64,000 nucleotides of DNA from Methyloligella sp. (GCA_021604645.1 BQJJ01000003.1:240551-304550), one strand, 5' to 3'; counted from the first letter of the stretch, positions 43,281-53,521 are shown. Numbers and translations are program-made. Notes: generated by a model not told the origin, from the sequence alone.

Positions 43281-44363
43281 GTGAACTGGATTAACAATGT
43301 TGTTCGTCCCAAAATTCAGGATATTCTCTCAAAACGAGAAATGCCTGATAATCTTTGGGTTAAGTGCCCTGAGAGCGGACAGATGGTCTTCCACAAAGAT
43401 TTGGAGGCCAACCAGTTTGTTGTACCCGTTTCTGATTATCACATGCGCATGTCTGCGCCTGATCGCCTGAAAGACACTTTTGATGATGGCGAATATGAAG
43501 AAATTGAATTTGCCGAAGTTGCACATGACCCGTTAAAATTTCGCGATGAAAAGAAATATGTCGACCGTTTAAAGGACGCCAAAGCTAAAACCGATCTTAA
43601 AGATGCAGTGCTTGCTGGTGTTGGTAAAATTCACGGTATGGATGCTGTGGTCGCATGCCAGGATTTTAACTTCCTTGGTGGTTCACTTGGAATGGCAGCT
43701 GGTGAAGCTATTGTTACTGCTATGCTGAAAGCGGTTGAGCTTGAAGTTCCCTTCATCATGTATGCAGCTTCTGGCGGTGCGCGTATGCAAGAAGGTATTT
43801 TATCTTTAATGCAAATGCCGCGCACAACAGTAGCGGTGCAACGATTGCGCGAGGCTAAACTTCCTTACATCGTTGTGTTTACGAACCCAACCACTGGCGG
43901 TGTTACAGCATCATATGCCATGCTTGGAGATGTGCATATTGCTGAGCCTGGTGCTCTTATTTGTTTTGCTGGCCCGCGTGTTATTAAACAAACCATTCGC
44001 GAACAATTACCTGAAGGCTTCCAGCGCGCTGAATACCTGCTTGAGCATGGTATGGTTGATATGGTTGTTCATCGTCATCAAATGAAAGATCAACTTTCTT
44101 CTCTTTGTCATATTCTAATGAGAGAGCCTGTTCCGGTTACTGACACTGCACATGTTGGTGTTGATGGACATACAAACGGTTCAGCTGTTGGCGAAACACT
44201 TGTTTCTTCTGATGATGGTGACGCGGAGATTATTTCAGTTCAATCTGATGAACCTGCTGTTGATGCTGATCTTGAAAGTGGTGATGAGGCTCCTTTAGAG
44301 CAACCTGATGTTCCACATGATGAGGCTCAAACAAAAGAGAACCAGGATAAACCCGCTTCTTAA
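43281..44363 (+). CDS. accD: Acetyl-CoA carboxylase carboxyltransferase subunit beta
   Basis: A 360-residue subunit that makes malonyl-CoA for fatty acid synthesis together with AccA. Signatures are [17 protein letters not shown] near the N-terminus, [19 protein letters not shown] and [16 protein letters not shown]. The zinc ribbon of E. coli AccD needs four cysteines, but only Cys in VKCP remains; such loss is usual in Hyphomicrobiales. A 65-residue acidic tail follows the catalytic domain. Start is GTG. folC follows by 84 bases. Confidence 0.96.
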   Translation: MNWINNVVRPKIQDILSKREMPDNLWVKCPESGQMVFHKDLEANQFVVPVSDYHMRMSAPDRLKDTFDDGEYEEIEFAEVAHDPLKFRDEKKYVDRLKDAKAKTDLKDAVLAGVGKIHGMDAVVACQDFNFLGGSLGMAAGEAIVTAMLKAVELEVPFIMYAASGGARMQEGILSLMQMPRTTVAVQRLREAKLPYIVVFTNPTTGGVTASYAMLGDVHIAEPGALICFAGPRVIKQTIREQLPEGFQRAEYLLEHGMVDMVVHRHQMKDQLSSLCHILMREPVPVTDTAHVGVDGHTNGSAVGETLVSSDDGDAEIISVQSDEPAVDADLESGDEAPLEQPDVPHDEAQTKENQDKPAS

Positions 44364-44447
44364 CGCCAAGCTTCATTTTACTCTTAAATTTTTACTGGTA
44401 AATTTTATGATCCGGTTGATGATCAGTCAAAAGCGCAACAGGCCTCA

Positions 44448-45773
44448 ATGAAACGTTCAGAAACTTTGCTTCAAGAGATGCACAAGCTGCACCCTAAGTT
44501 GATTGATCTTTCACTTGATCGCATTCATGGGCTCCTTGAAAAACTTGGCAAGCCTCACGAAAGCTTGCCTTCTGTTATTCATATTGCCGGGACAAATGGC
44601 AAAGGATCTGTGCTGGCGTTTTTAACGGCTATTTTAGAAGCGCATGGAGACAAGGTTCAGCGGTTTTCTTCTCCGCATCTGGTTTCTTTTCATGAACGGA
44701 TTAACCTTCCCCTTGAAAAAGACAATCAATTTAAGACATCTCCTATTCCTGAGGACCAACTGGTTGATGTGCTTCAACGCACGAAAGATGTAAATGGCGA
44801 AGACCCGATTACATTTTTTGAAATTACCACTGCTGCTGCCTTTCTTGCCTTTTCAGAAACTAAGGCTGATTGGTGTTTGTTAGAGACCGGACTTGGCGGG
44901 CGGTTAGATTCAACGAATGTCATGGCGTCTCCTGCAGCGACGATCCTTTCCCCTATTTCAATTGATCATACAAAGTTTCTTGGTGAGAGTATTCGTGAAA
45001 TAGCACGAGAAAAAATCGGCATTTTAAAACCTAACTCTCCTGTTTTTGTTGGCATTCAGGAACCTGAACCTCTTGAATTGATTGAGCAACGCGCGGCAGA
45101 AATTTCAGCTCCCTCTTACATACGCGGGCAGGATTATGATGTTTATGCCCAGCGCGGCCGTTTGGTTTATTCATCTCCTGATGCGTTGTTTGACCTGCCT
45201 TTGCCTCGGAATATGCTTGGTCGTCATCAAATTGAAAATGCTGGTCTGGCTCTTTGTGTCGCTCAACATTTATTAAAAGAACGGCTTAATCCGGATGCAC
45301 TTGCTACTGCAATGAAAACCGCTCATTGGCCAGCGCGTATGCAAAGATTACAGGCCGAAGATTACTCTCCGCATTTGCGACAAGAAGATGAGCTTTGGCT
45401 TGATGGCGGACACAACCCCGCAGCGGCGTTGGTGCTGGCTGATATTTTGGGTGATTTAGAAGAGCGTGTTTCGCGCCCACTTCACATCATTATCGGGATG
45501 ATGGATGGGAAAGATGTTCGTGGGTTTTTAAAGGAATTTCTTGGACTTGCTTCGCAAGTTATTGCTGTTCCTATTCCAGGTGAAGAAAATGCAATGAACC
45601 CTGACAGACTAGCTGATTTGGCTTGCGAAATGGGGTTTGAATCTGAAAGTGCCGCGACCCTTGATGATGCTTTACAAATTAGCGCTGAAGGACGTCATGA
45701 AGGTGTGCGCGTTTTAATATGCGGCTCACTTTATTTGGCTGGTTATGTTTTGAGTTTGCAAGAAACTAACTAG
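44448..45773 (+). CDS. folC: Bifunctional folylpolyglutamate/dihydrofolate synthase
   Basis: A 441-residue Mur-ligase-type enzyme adding glutamate to dihydropteroate or folates. P-loop VIHIAGTNGKGSVLAFL, DWCLLETGLGGRLDSTN with metal-binding residues, LSPISIDHTKFLGESI and WLDGGHNPAAA. Last gene of the conserved plus-strand run. Its stop is followed by small orphan genes rather than trxA directly. Confidence 0.96.
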   Translation: MKRSETLLQEMHKLHPKLIDLSLDRIHGLLEKLGKPHESLPSVIHIAGTNGKGSVLAFLTAILEAHGDKVQRFSSPHLVSFHERINLPLEKDNQFKTSPIPEDQLVDVLQRTKDVNGEDPITFFEITTAAAFLAFSETKADWCLLETGLGGRLDSTNVMASPAATILSPISIDHTKFLGESIREIAREKIGILKPNSPVFVGIQEPEPLELIEQRAAEISAPSYIRGQDYDVYAQRGRLVYSSPDALFDLPLPRNMLGRHQIENAGLALCVAQHLLKERLNPDALATAMKTAHWPARMQRLQAEDYSPHLRQEDELWLDGGHNPAAALVLADILGDLEERVSRPLHIIIGMMDGKDVRGFLKEFLGLASQVIAVPIPGEENAMNPDRLADLACEMGFESESAATLDDALQISAEGRHEGVRVLICGSLYLAGYVLSLQETN

Positions 45774-45819
45774 CTGACCAGTTTTGCTTGTTTATATCCT
45801 GCCTTAAGATGTACATCCA

Positions 45820-46305
45820 TTACTCTTTCTGACATCCAGTAAATGGGACGGGTTCTTCAAGGATATAGTTTTCTTCTATCTCTGCTACGCTATAGCCTGC
45901 AACTGCCTGGTATGTTGGTTCAATATTTGTTTTGATAATCGATTTGTCGCACAGAATTACTTTAGGAAAGTCGTTTGTTTTTTCTATTTCTAAAGTGTAA
46001 CTTCGGCTTCGCTTAAACCTCTTGCCCTCACGATAGAACTCTTCCACCATAGGGGCCTGACAGCAACCACCATTCCAAATTTGTATGATGTTTACAATCT
46101 TTCCAACCTTATTGAATAGATAGATTGTCTCAAAACTGCTGTTCGTATCTTCTCCCATAAAGGAGACCATTATTTTTGAATGATTAGCAGAGGTAGCTGC
46201 CTGCAATGGCCTCGACGACGACACTAGAAAAGACATCAGCAAAGACAAAGCAGATAAGGCCAGAAAACTAACCCAGATAATATAGTGAATTCTACGTTTA
46301 ATCAT
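45820..46305 (-). CDS. Hypothetical membrane-anchored or secreted protein
   Basis: 161 residues with one N-terminal hydrophobic helix (YIIWVSFLALSALSLLMSFL). The mature region contains four cysteines (GGCCQAP, LCDKS, TGCQKE) and mixed strands (KIMVSFMGEDTNSSFETIYL). No family is recognised. GAGGTGAG lies upstream of the ATG. Same strand as the next small secreted gene. Confidence 0.55.
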   Translation of the reverse strand: MIKRRIHYIIWVSFLALSALSLLMSFLVSSSRPLQAATSANHSKIMVSFMGEDTNSSFETIYLFNKVGKIVNIIQIWNGGCCQAPMVEEFYREGKRFKRSRSYTLEIEKTNDFPKVILCDKSIIKTNIEPTYQAVAGYSVAEIEENYILEEPVPFTGCQKE

Positions 46306-46445
46306 TTAACAACTCACCTCACCAAAAATCAGCGCTCTATTTTGTCAAATTACCTTTATCAATTTTTAAAAGTGTATTGCAACAAACTTGCTATACTCCC
46401 TTCGAATGATTTCCATTATTCAAAGGGAGTGAATATAAAGGTTTA

Positions 46446-46712
46446 TTACTGCGCCTCCGATGACCTCCGACAACCTGTACTACGTCCCCATCTCTGGCGC
46501 TTTTGTTTCCATTTTATAATTTTTTTGCAGCGCTTTAATGCTCTGGCACAAGCTACACTACCTTTTCTGTGTTCTGCATGTGTCGTTATAACCCTATTTT
46601 TAGTATCCACTGCCTTATATGCGCAAAATACTGCTGAGGCAGGTGTTGTAGCTGTTGAAAGAATAACTGCTCCTAAAAAAACGGCTGCAGATAATGTTTG
46701 AACCTGTTTCAT
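46446..46712 (-). CDS. Hypothetical small secreted basic protein
   Basis: 88 residues from the start MKQVQTLSAAVFLGAVILST at 46712, preceded by AAGGAAG; an earlier ATG at 46736 lacks this. Signal peptide cleaved after ASA. The mature part is strongly basic (KRCKKIIKWKQKRQRWGR) with four cysteines. A plus-strand frame over the same bases is less likely because it lacks a start signal. The function is unknown. Confidence 0.55.
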   Translation of the reverse strand: MKQVQTLSAAVFLGAVILSTATTPASAVFCAYKAVDTKNRVITTHAEHRKGSVACARALKRCKKIIKWKQKRQRWGRSTGCRRSSEAQ

Positions 46713-46947
46713 GATACTTCCTTTTAGATAATTCACGCCAGGGGCTTTATCCCCCTTGAAAGATCTGTCGCACTGTCAGGCAAAAAGGTTCATTATTTTT
46801 ACATCTTTCTATTTCTAAGGTTTATTCTTTGAGCAAAAGCGATGTACTTTCAAGAAAAAGACCCGGTAACCGATCATTTCAAGTTCTGTTTTGTATTGTC
46901 TCCAGATGTTTGAACGAGCTGTTTTATGGAAGAATCTATCGTCCTTA

Positions 46948-47622
46948 TTATCTTGTTATAGTCTTAATACACTTTAGAAGTTCCTGTTCTAAATCATCAC
47001 CTCGGCATATATCACCATGACAGGGGATGAGTACATTCGGACTGTATAAAGACACAAAATCATTTGCCCATTCCTGGTATTTTTCTCGACCCTCTACTCC
47101 ATAGCTCGGAAATGTTTTAAGTAACTGCGGGGTGCCATTTTCCTTTTTATTTTTCAATATTTTTGGACCACAGAATGCATCTACGACTATAAGGGCCTTA
47201 TTTCTTCCCTCTTCAATGCAAAACCAAACTTCCCCTGTCTTTAATCCAACTGGTTCAACAATTGTTATGTTTTTTGGGAGCTGCATCTCTAGGTCATTAA
47301 GTGCATTTATACTCAAGCCTGTAACTTTTTCTAAACGAGAGATAGCATTGGCGGGAGCACAAAACTGCGCATTTGGAAACCGAAGGGTTGCATCTTTAGC
47401 CCCTTTGTTGTGGTAATGGTTTGGGGCTACAATAAATTTGACTTCAGCCACACTTTCCAGTTCTTCCCAGGCTTCTTCTGAAGTGTTTGCAAGAGGACTT
47501 ACCAAGCATAAGCTTTTGCTTGAAAGTTTGAGTGCAACTGAGCGTAAGTTTCCATTTGTTGCTTCATATAAATTGTTAAATGGACTTAGCTTTTGAAATG
47601 TAATTTTGTTTACCACTTGCAA
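46948..47622 (-). CDS. Degenerate metallo-beta-lactamase-fold protein (DUF4336-like)
   Basis: 224 residues with the beta-lactamase fold order: NLRSVALKLSSKSLCLVSPL, VKFIVAPNHYHNKGAKD at the metal motif site, ALIVVDAFCGP and LIPCHGDICRG. The usual HxHxDH is reduced to HYHNKG, although the histidine of PCHGD remains, so metal binding is doubtful. Start is a TTG with GGGAG six bases upstream. Lone gene, no partners. Confidence 0.7.
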   Translation of the reverse strand: MQVVNKITFQKLSPFNNLYEATNGNLRSVALKLSSKSLCLVSPLANTSEEAWEELESVAEVKFIVAPNHYHNKGAKDATLRFPNAQFCAPANAISRLEKVTGLSINALNDLEMQLPKNITIVEPVGLKTGEVWFCIEEGRNKALIVVDAFCGPKILKNKKENGTPQLLKTFPSYGVEGREKYQEWANDFVSLYSPNVLIPCHGDICRGDDLEQELLKCIKTITR

Positions 47623-47885
47623 AACACTCCCATAATTTCACACGCCTCTTTTACTCAAATTTTATTTTTCTGAAATTTACATTTCTCATTTAATTATTAA
47701 GAATGTAAAAATAAAGTATAGACCTTACGTTAATCTATAGACTAACCCCTAATACATTACATACGTTTTTAAACCATCAAATAAAAATGAAATTTTATTG
47801 CAGGCTTATTACATTAGATTGCATTTTTTCGTCTTAAGATATGCTCCTGACACGATGCAAAAAAAATCATTTGAAGGGAGCAAGT

Positions 47886-48467
47886 ATGACTGATACGGAA
47901 AATAAGAAGGGTACCAGTGGAGTGGCTATTACTAGGCGTGAAGGAGTTTTTGCCATGGGGGCAGCGGCTGCTTTGAGCATGCTAGGTTCTGGCTCTGCAG
48001 TGGCAAAAAAAGTTTCTGGAGAATTTGATCAGTCGAACATAAAATGGAATAGCTTGGAGGGTATTGAAAATATTTGGTACCACATAGTTAGAGTTGACCC
48101 TCAAGCTAAAGTGGTCGACATAATCTTCAAGTTTGCAGCAAATAAGAAAGTCGTGCTGCACCGACACCACGCAGATTATAGCACGTTCATCATACAAGGT
48201 GAGTTACGGCTTTATGACAAAGATGGTGCTCTCAAAGAAATCCGACCGACTGGAAGTTATGTCCAGAAGAAAGCCGGGGGAGCTCCGCATGATGAAGGTG
48301 GAGGAGATGTGGATTGCATTGCCTGGTTCAGCAATTGGGGTACCGATGGCGTTATTTATGAAGTTCTGGATGCTGAATTGAAAACCGCAGCAACGCTAGG
48401 CCTAAAGGATTTTAAAGCTTTGTTTGAAGCTCAAGAAAAACCAATACAACCAATTATACCTGGATAG
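47886..48467 (+). CDS. TAT-exported cupin-domain protein
   Basis: 193 residues from MTDTENKKGT at 47886, which has GAAGGGAG upstream; a TTG 45 bases earlier is unsupported. A signal ITRREGVFAMGAAAALSM resembles a twin-arginine leader with RR but no third residue of the strict motif. The cupin core has VVLHRHHADYSTFIIQGEL (metal histidines) and GGAPHDEGGGDVDC. Similar cupins include small dioxygenases; the substrate is unknown. Confidence 0.75.
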   Translation: MTDTENKKGTSGVAITRREGVFAMGAAAALSMLGSGSAVAKKVSGEFDQSNIKWNSLEGIENIWYHIVRVDPQAKVVDIIFKFAANKKVVLHRHHADYSTFIIQGELRLYDKDGALKEIRPTGSYVQKKAGGAPHDEGGGDVDCIAWFSNWGTDGVIYEVLDAELKTAATLGLKDFKALFEAQEKPIQPIIPG

Positions 48468-48576
48468 CCAGTTGAATAAAACACACCTTCTCATTAACTT
48501 GGTTGTTGTGTTTTTTTCGATCACTGTTATCTCGTTAGGTTTCGTTTGCGTCCCCCCTGCAGATGAAGCTGACATA

Positions 48577-48617
48577 AAAAGCCTGGCGTGATGTCTCCCA
48601 ATCTAACGCCAGGCTTT
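48577..48617. terminator. Bidirectional terminator, copy 1
   Basis: AAAAGCCTGGCGT/ACGCCAGGCTTTT stem, just past the stop of the NTF2-like gene on the minus strand. Near-identical to the terminator at 49331. Confidence 0.88.
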
Positions 48618-48627
48618 TGTTCGTTAA

Positions 48628-49110
48628 TTATGCAGGCTGATATGGCAATGAAGAATGATGCAAGACAATGCGTAAAACACCCTCTTCATCTTTTTTATAG
48701 CCCCAGCTTTTGTCAGCTTTTGTTACGGCGCCATCTTTGTCCGTGAATGAAACTGAGCCCATCCACATGGCAACATCGCCTTGTATGAAACTTGCTGATG
48801 TTTCGAATGCAACCGAGCGCCACCCTCTCAAGCCAAAACCAGTATCATTTGGGTATTTATCATTGTGAGCTACAAAATAAGATAATGCACCTTCACGGGT
48901 TGGGCGGAAAGTTTGCTCACCACCAGAGAGTGTTGGTTTGAAAAGTACGGGCCCCAAATTATAACCATAGGCTGCGTCTAACGCACCATTTGCTAATTCG
49001 GATGCAGCTTCAATGCCGCTCTCTTCATAGGCTTTGGAGATAGCAATTAGAGCATCAGCCCAAATATTACGTGCATCAGCCAGTTCTTGTTCTGTAATCG
49101 CATTACTCAT
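48628..49110 (-). CDS. SnoaL/NTF2-like protein
   Basis: 160 residues from MSNAITEQELADARN at 49110, preceded by AAGGAG. A cystatin-like fold is suggested by the opening helices (ADALIAISKAYEESG), the AYGYNLGPVLFKPTL strand and the C-terminal RIVLHHSSLPYQP, an ending seen in many NTF2-like proteins. It may be an enzyme or a ligand-binding subunit. The function is unknown. Confidence 0.72.
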   Translation of the reverse strand: MSNAITEQELADARNIWADALIAISKAYEESGIEAASELANGALDAAYGYNLGPVLFKPTLSGGEQTFRPTREGALSYFVAHNDKYPNDTGFGLRGWRSVAFETSASFIQGDVAMWMGSVSFTDKDGAVTKADKSWGYKKDEEGVLRIVLHHSSLPYQPA

Positions 49111-49330
49111 TATTATTCTCCTTAAGTGGCGCATTTAAAATGCGAAGAATTGATGGATTTGGTCTGTTAGACAAATTTCTAATGACCAAGTTTCGTAGAT
49201 TTTTTCCAGCTGGCCGGACGGTATTTTGCAAACCGGAGAGAGTCAAGATCTATTGATTTCAAATTTTTTGATAGTGATATGTTTTTTGAAGAATGAGTTA
49301 GTATTTGAACTGAGGAAAATAATTTCATAA

Positions 49331-49373
49331 AAAAGCCTGGCTTGATTGCTTGCAATCTAACGCCAGGCTTTTG
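49331..49373. terminator. Bidirectional terminator, copy 2 (after trxA)
   Basis: AAAAGCCTGGC/GCCAGGCTTTT stem, 21 bases past the trxA stop on the minus strand. It shares AATCTAACGCCAGGCTTTTG with the copy at 48577. Confidence 0.88.
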
Positions 49374-49393
49374 TTTGTTTATTTTGCTCTTAT

Positions 49394-49714
49394 CTATACG
49401 TAAGAGTTTAGCCACTCTTCCAGTGAGCTTTTAGGTAGAGCGCCTGTTCTTGTGTCAGCTAGCTCACCATTTTTGAAAACCATAAGAGTTGGTACAGCAC
49501 GTACGCCATATTTGGCTGATGTGTTTGGGCCGTCATCCAGGTTTACTTTTACGATCTTTGCTTTGCCTGACATTTCCGAGGCAACTTCATCAAGTGCTGG
49601 TGCCATTGCTTTACATGGTCCGCACCAATCTGCCCAGAAATCAACCAATACAGGCTCGTTAGAATTTAGAACTTCGGCTTCGAACGTTTCATCTGAAACA
49701 GTGATAGTTGCCAT
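49394..49714 (-). CDS. trxA: Thioredoxin
   Basis: A 106-residue thioredoxin with the active site WADWCGPCKAM (Cys-Gly-Pro-Cys) and the cis-proline in GVRAVPTLMVF. It reduces cytosolic disulfides. It lies downstream of addA on the minus strand, the usual alphaproteobacterial place, and is closed by a terminator. Confidence 0.97.
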   Translation of the reverse strand: MATITVSDETFEAEVLNSNEPVLVDFWADWCGPCKAMAPALDEVASEMSGKAKIVKVNLDDGPNTSAKYGVRAVPTLMVFKNGELADTRTGALPKSSLEEWLNSYV

Positions 49715-49903
49715 CTTTTTCTTCCTTTGCGTATTTCAGCTTTTTGTGTTTCAGATCAATCGGGCTTCTGCGAGTGATACTCTCTATTTTATAAGGCTCA
49801 CCCACTTTATAGCGGTTCCTGATCTTTTAATCTTGTTAGCTAGAAAATAGGAACGAATGAAATAAAGTCAAGTCCTCTGATATTTCTAGCGTTCTCTTTT
49901 CAG

Positions 49904-52900
49904 CTATTCTTTATTCAATATTGCCTCATATTTATCCAGCATTTCATCTGGAATTTCCATCAAATAAGGCCCATCTGTCCACAGGAGAGCTGATTTGAGC
50001 TTATGATGGGGATAAATCTCGCGCAAAGCAATGCGATAAGCCGCGAGCTGAGCTTGATAAGCTTCAGCGACATCCTCGAGTTTTCTTGGGCTTGGTCTGT
50101 TTGATTTGTAGTCAATTATCAAAATTTCATCCTCTCGCACGACCAATCTATCAATTTGGCCTTGCAGCAGGATTGGTGTTGCCCCCGTTTTTTTAGGGGT
50201 TATCCTTGCGATTAGAGATACCTCAGCTTTCGAGCCTGGGCCAAACAAGTCTTTATAATCAGGATTATTTATGATGGCTAAAGTTTCATTTATAATGGAA
50301 GCTTGATGTTGTTCTCTTAAATCTCGCCCGTGATGTTTTGCAAGAGTTTCAGCAGCTTTCAAACGATCAGCTTCAGGTACGTCAGGAAGATACTCCAAGA
50401 GTTTGTGAACCAAACGTCCTCTGATGAAGCGGCCATCATCTCCCATTTTTTTGGGGCTGATTAGGGCTGGCTCTATGGGAAGTTTATCTTCATCATCGTC
50501 TGGAGTTTCATACGGGATCACACTAGATGGTGCGACGGGTATGGTACGAACTGGCTCAGAGAGAGCTTTCGTTTTTGCCCACTCTGGTAAGGGTGTTGTT
50601 TCTTTTTCCGTGCCTGATGGCTGTTCTATTTCAGTCGGCTTTGATTGTTCACCTGTGTGGAACTGACGAACAATGGTGCTGTCTTCTCTTTTTACTTCTT
50701 TGAGGTGACCTTCTAAACCATCATCAATGAGGTTATACCAGCAATCTTTCGAGCGGCCTCTTGTGCCTTCAAAACCGCAGACATAGAGCCGGTCTCTGGC
50801 GCGTGTCATGGCCACATAAAGCAGGCGCATTTGCTCGCTTTTTGCGTCTTCTGATATGGCAGCTCGCGCTTCTTTAATCGGAGTGAGATGGCTCTTATTG
50901 GGTAACGACCAGAGTGTGGTTGATACCAGGTTTTTATTTTTCGGGCTCTCTGGCAAGTCCGGTTGTTTGATTTTTAACAAGCTCTCTGATTGGCTTGCTG
51001 ATTTGCTTGAGCACGTATCGGGAAGAAAAACAATATCGGCTTCCAAGCCCTTAGCACCATGGACCGTCATGACGCGCACTTCATTGCGCCCCTTTTCCAT
51101 ATCGCGTTTCACTTCCGCGCCTGAGCGGCGTAACCAAGAGAGAAAGCCTTGTAGAGATGGTGGCTCTAGCTCATCATATTGAAGTGAGAGGTTGATAAAT
51201 TCGTCTAACGCGTCACCAGCTACAGCGCCCAACCTTGCTATGAATTTTTTACGTAAGCCTTCTCCTTCTAGAAGATTTGCAAAAAATTCAAAAGGAGGGA
51301 GAATGTCTGCTCTTGAGAGCCAGAGGGACAGCTGGCTGGCGACTTCATTATATTTTTCTTCTCGCTTTGCGAAGTAACGCAAGCTTTGCCACAGAGACCC
51401 TTTGCGTCCATGAGAAAGTTGAAATAGATCATCATCATCCAGATTAAAAATCGGACTTTTGAGAAGGTTCGCTAAGGCGAGGTCATCTTCAGGAAGCAGT
51501 AAAAAGTCTCCTAAAGCAAGCATATCCATGACAGCCAATTGCTCCGTGATGACGATGCGATCTGCACCAGCTACCGGAATATTGTTTGCCTTTAATGCTC
51601 TGATAATCATCGGCGCGAAGGGGGCGCGTTTGCGCACAAGGATCAGAATATCTCCAGCTTCAATCGGACGGCCTTTTGATGCTAAGACTTCACCTGTGTC
51701 GAGCCATTCTCTGATTTGTTTGGCGATTTTTTCTGCGCATCTTCCACTAGCATTATGCGCTTCGCCTTCTTCAAGCGGATTGAACGCTTCGGATTTTTCT
51801 ATTTTTTCATCTTTTTCCGTATCCCAAACTTCAACTAAACCCGTTTCTAGTTGACGGTTGGAATAGTGCGTGATTTCCGCCCCTGACATTGTGAGGCAAT
51901 CCCTTAAGTGAGGTTTTTGAAAAACAAGATCAACCGAATTTAAAACCGCACTGGTCGAACGAAATGAAAGGTTGAGCGGAATGGTTTTGAAATTCTTATT
52001 GGCGCGCTCTGCACTTTTTGTAAAATGCTCTCCCATTTCGCTGAACTGTTTTGGCTCAGCGCCCTGAAAGCCATAGATCGATTGTTTTTCATCTCCCACA
52101 GCAAAGATTGTGCGCTCTTCAATCTGGCGGTCAAACATTTGCTGACCGTCACTGCCTTTATCCGTTTTTATAACAGCATCTCTTGCGCCTTCACTAAAGA
52201 AGAACTCTTCGGTGAGACTTGTGATCACTTGCCATTGTTCGGGGCTTGTGTCTTGAGCTTCATCAACCAAGATATGATCAAGACCTTGATCGAGTTTATA
52301 TAATACCCACGCTGTGTTTTGGCGTGAGCTCAAGAGTTCTGCTGTTTTTTCTATCAGATCTTGATAATCAAGTGCGGCACGAATGCGTTTTTGTTGCTCA
52401 TAAAGGGTGATGATTTTATCTGCTAAAATAAGCAAAGATTTTGTGGCATCTGCCACCATTAGGCTTTCATGGGCAATGAAGGCTTCATAGTAAGCTCCCT
52501 GCGCCCTATAAAGCTGACTGGCAAGAGCTGGATAATTTTCCTTGATGGCTTTGGTGAGCAATGTCTTTTCGGAACGAGGTTCATTTTTATCTGTTAAAAA
52601 TGCTTTTTGTAGCGTTCTAATTCTATGCTCAGGCGATTTTGTTTGCAGAGCTTCATCAAGTTTTTGAGCTAGACCTTGGTCCCTCTTGCTGCCTTCATCA
52701 TTCAATATAGGCACCAAAGATTTGATGACTTCATCATCAACACTGGTTGCCATTCTTTCTTGCCAATGTGTTAAAGATTGGTTTTCCGGCAATTGCAGCA
52801 ATGTCACGAGTGTCTCTATTAATGCATTGGTGTCTGGTGCGATCAGCGGACCCCAGATAGACTTTTGTCTCAAGGCGTTTAAAACTAAACTTTCAAACTG

Positions 52901-53521
52901 GCTGTCATTTGAAAAACTAATGACTTTGCCAAGCGCTAAGCTCTCTTCACTTTGTGGGTTTTTCAAAGCTTTTGTGAGCACCTGATCCATAGCGTGTTTT
53001 AAGATGTCACTGGCGACCGTTTCATCGAGCACTTTAAAGTGCGGTGGCACTTCAGCTTCTAGCGGGAAGCGCTGCAACAGCTTTTCGCAAAAACTATGGA
53101 TGGTTTGCACCTTCATACCACCAGGTGTTTCTATTGATTTTGCAAACAGGCGGCGGGCGAGTTCTATCTCTTGGGTTGAGGGTTCACATCCTAGAACTTT
53201 AGCCAGACTTTCGTTGTTTTCTTGATCGAGCAACTCTTTAGTTGGCATGGTGACCCATTTGGCCAATGTCTCAAAGAGCCGGTTTTCCATTTCAGCTGCT
53301 GCGGCTTTTGTGAAGGTCAGGCATAAAATTTTATGAGGCTCATTGCCGCGTAGTAAGAGGCGAAGAACGCGGTTGACGAGGATGTATGTTTTACCAGTGC
53401 CTGCATTGGCCGAGACGAAAGCTGACGTTTTTGGGTCAGCAGCGTTTGCTTGACTTTTTGTTGTTTGCTCATAAATTTTAGTGAGGTCAACAATTGGCTC
53501 AACAGAATGCTTGTTCATCAC
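49904..53521 (-). CDS. addA: Double-strand break repair helicase-nuclease AddA
   Basis: A 1205-residue UvrD-type helicase with a C-terminal RecB-like nuclease. Walker A is SANAGTGKTYILV (residues about 37-49), Walker B DHILVDEAQDTSPEQW, motif III ERTIFAVGDEKQSIYGFQGA, and motif V VMTVHGAKGLEADIVFLPD. The nuclease metal site is LIIDYKSNRPSPRK near residue 1150. It pairs with AddB to resect double-strand breaks for RecA. Its start overlaps the addB stop by four bases. Confidence 0.96.
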   Translation of the reverse strand: MMNKHSVEPIVDLTKIYEQTTKSQANAADPKTSAFVSANAGTGKTYILVNRVLRLLLRGNEPHKILCLTFTKAAAAEMENRLFETLAKWVTMPTKELLDQENNESLAKVLGCEPSTQEIELARRLFAKSIETPGGMKVQTIHSFCEKLLQRFPLEAEVPPHFKVLDETVASDILKHAMDQVLTKALKNPQSEESLALGKVISFSNDSQFESLVLNALRQKSIWGPLIAPDTNALIETLVTLLQLPENQSLTHWQERMATSVDDEVIKSLVPILNDEGSKRDQGLAQKLDEALQTKSPEHRIRTLQKAFLTDKNEPRSEKTLLTKAIKENYPALASQLYRAQGAYYEAFIAHESLMVADATKSLLILADKIITLYEQQKRIRAALDYQDLIEKTAELLSSRQNTAWVLYKLDQGLDHILVDEAQDTSPEQWQVITSLTEEFFFSEGARDAVIKTDKGSDGQQMFDRQIEERTIFAVGDEKQSIYGFQGAEPKQFSEMGEHFTKSAERANKNFKTIPLNLSFRSTSAVLNSVDLVFQKPHLRDCLTMSGAEITHYSNRQLETGLVEVWDTEKDEKIEKSEAFNPLEEGEAHNASGRCAEKIAKQIREWLDTGEVLASKGRPIEAGDILILVRKRAPFAPMIIRALKANNIPVAGADRIVITEQLAVMDMLALGDFLLLPEDDLALANLLKSPIFNLDDDDLFQLSHGRKGSLWQSLRYFAKREEKYNEVASQLSLWLSRADILPPFEFFANLLEGEGLRKKFIARLGAVAGDALDEFINLSLQYDELEPPSLQGFLSWLRRSGAEVKRDMEKGRNEVRVMTVHGAKGLEADIVFLPDTCSSKSASQSESLLKIKQPDLPESPKNKNLVSTTLWSLPNKSHLTPIKEARAAISEDAKSEQMRLLYVAMTRARDRLYVCGFEGTRGRSKDCWYNLIDDGLEGHLKEVKREDSTIVRQFHTGEQSKPTEIEQPSGTEKETTPLPEWAKTKALSEPVRTIPVAPSSVIPYETPDDDEDKLPIEPALISPKKMGDDGRFIRGRLVHKLLEYLPDVPEADRLKAAETLAKHHGRDLREQHQASIINETLAIINNPDYKDLFGPGSKAEVSLIARITPKKTGATPILLQGQIDRLVVREDEILIIDYKSNRPSPRKLEDVAEAYQAQLAAYRIALREIYPHHKLKSALLWTDGPYLMEIPDEMLDKYEAILNKE

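Noticed and set aside
46285-46701. A 138-codon plus-strand frame over the small secreted gene
   Set aside because: It lacks a ribosome binding site, and the minus-strand frame has a signal peptide and AAGGAAG before its ATG.
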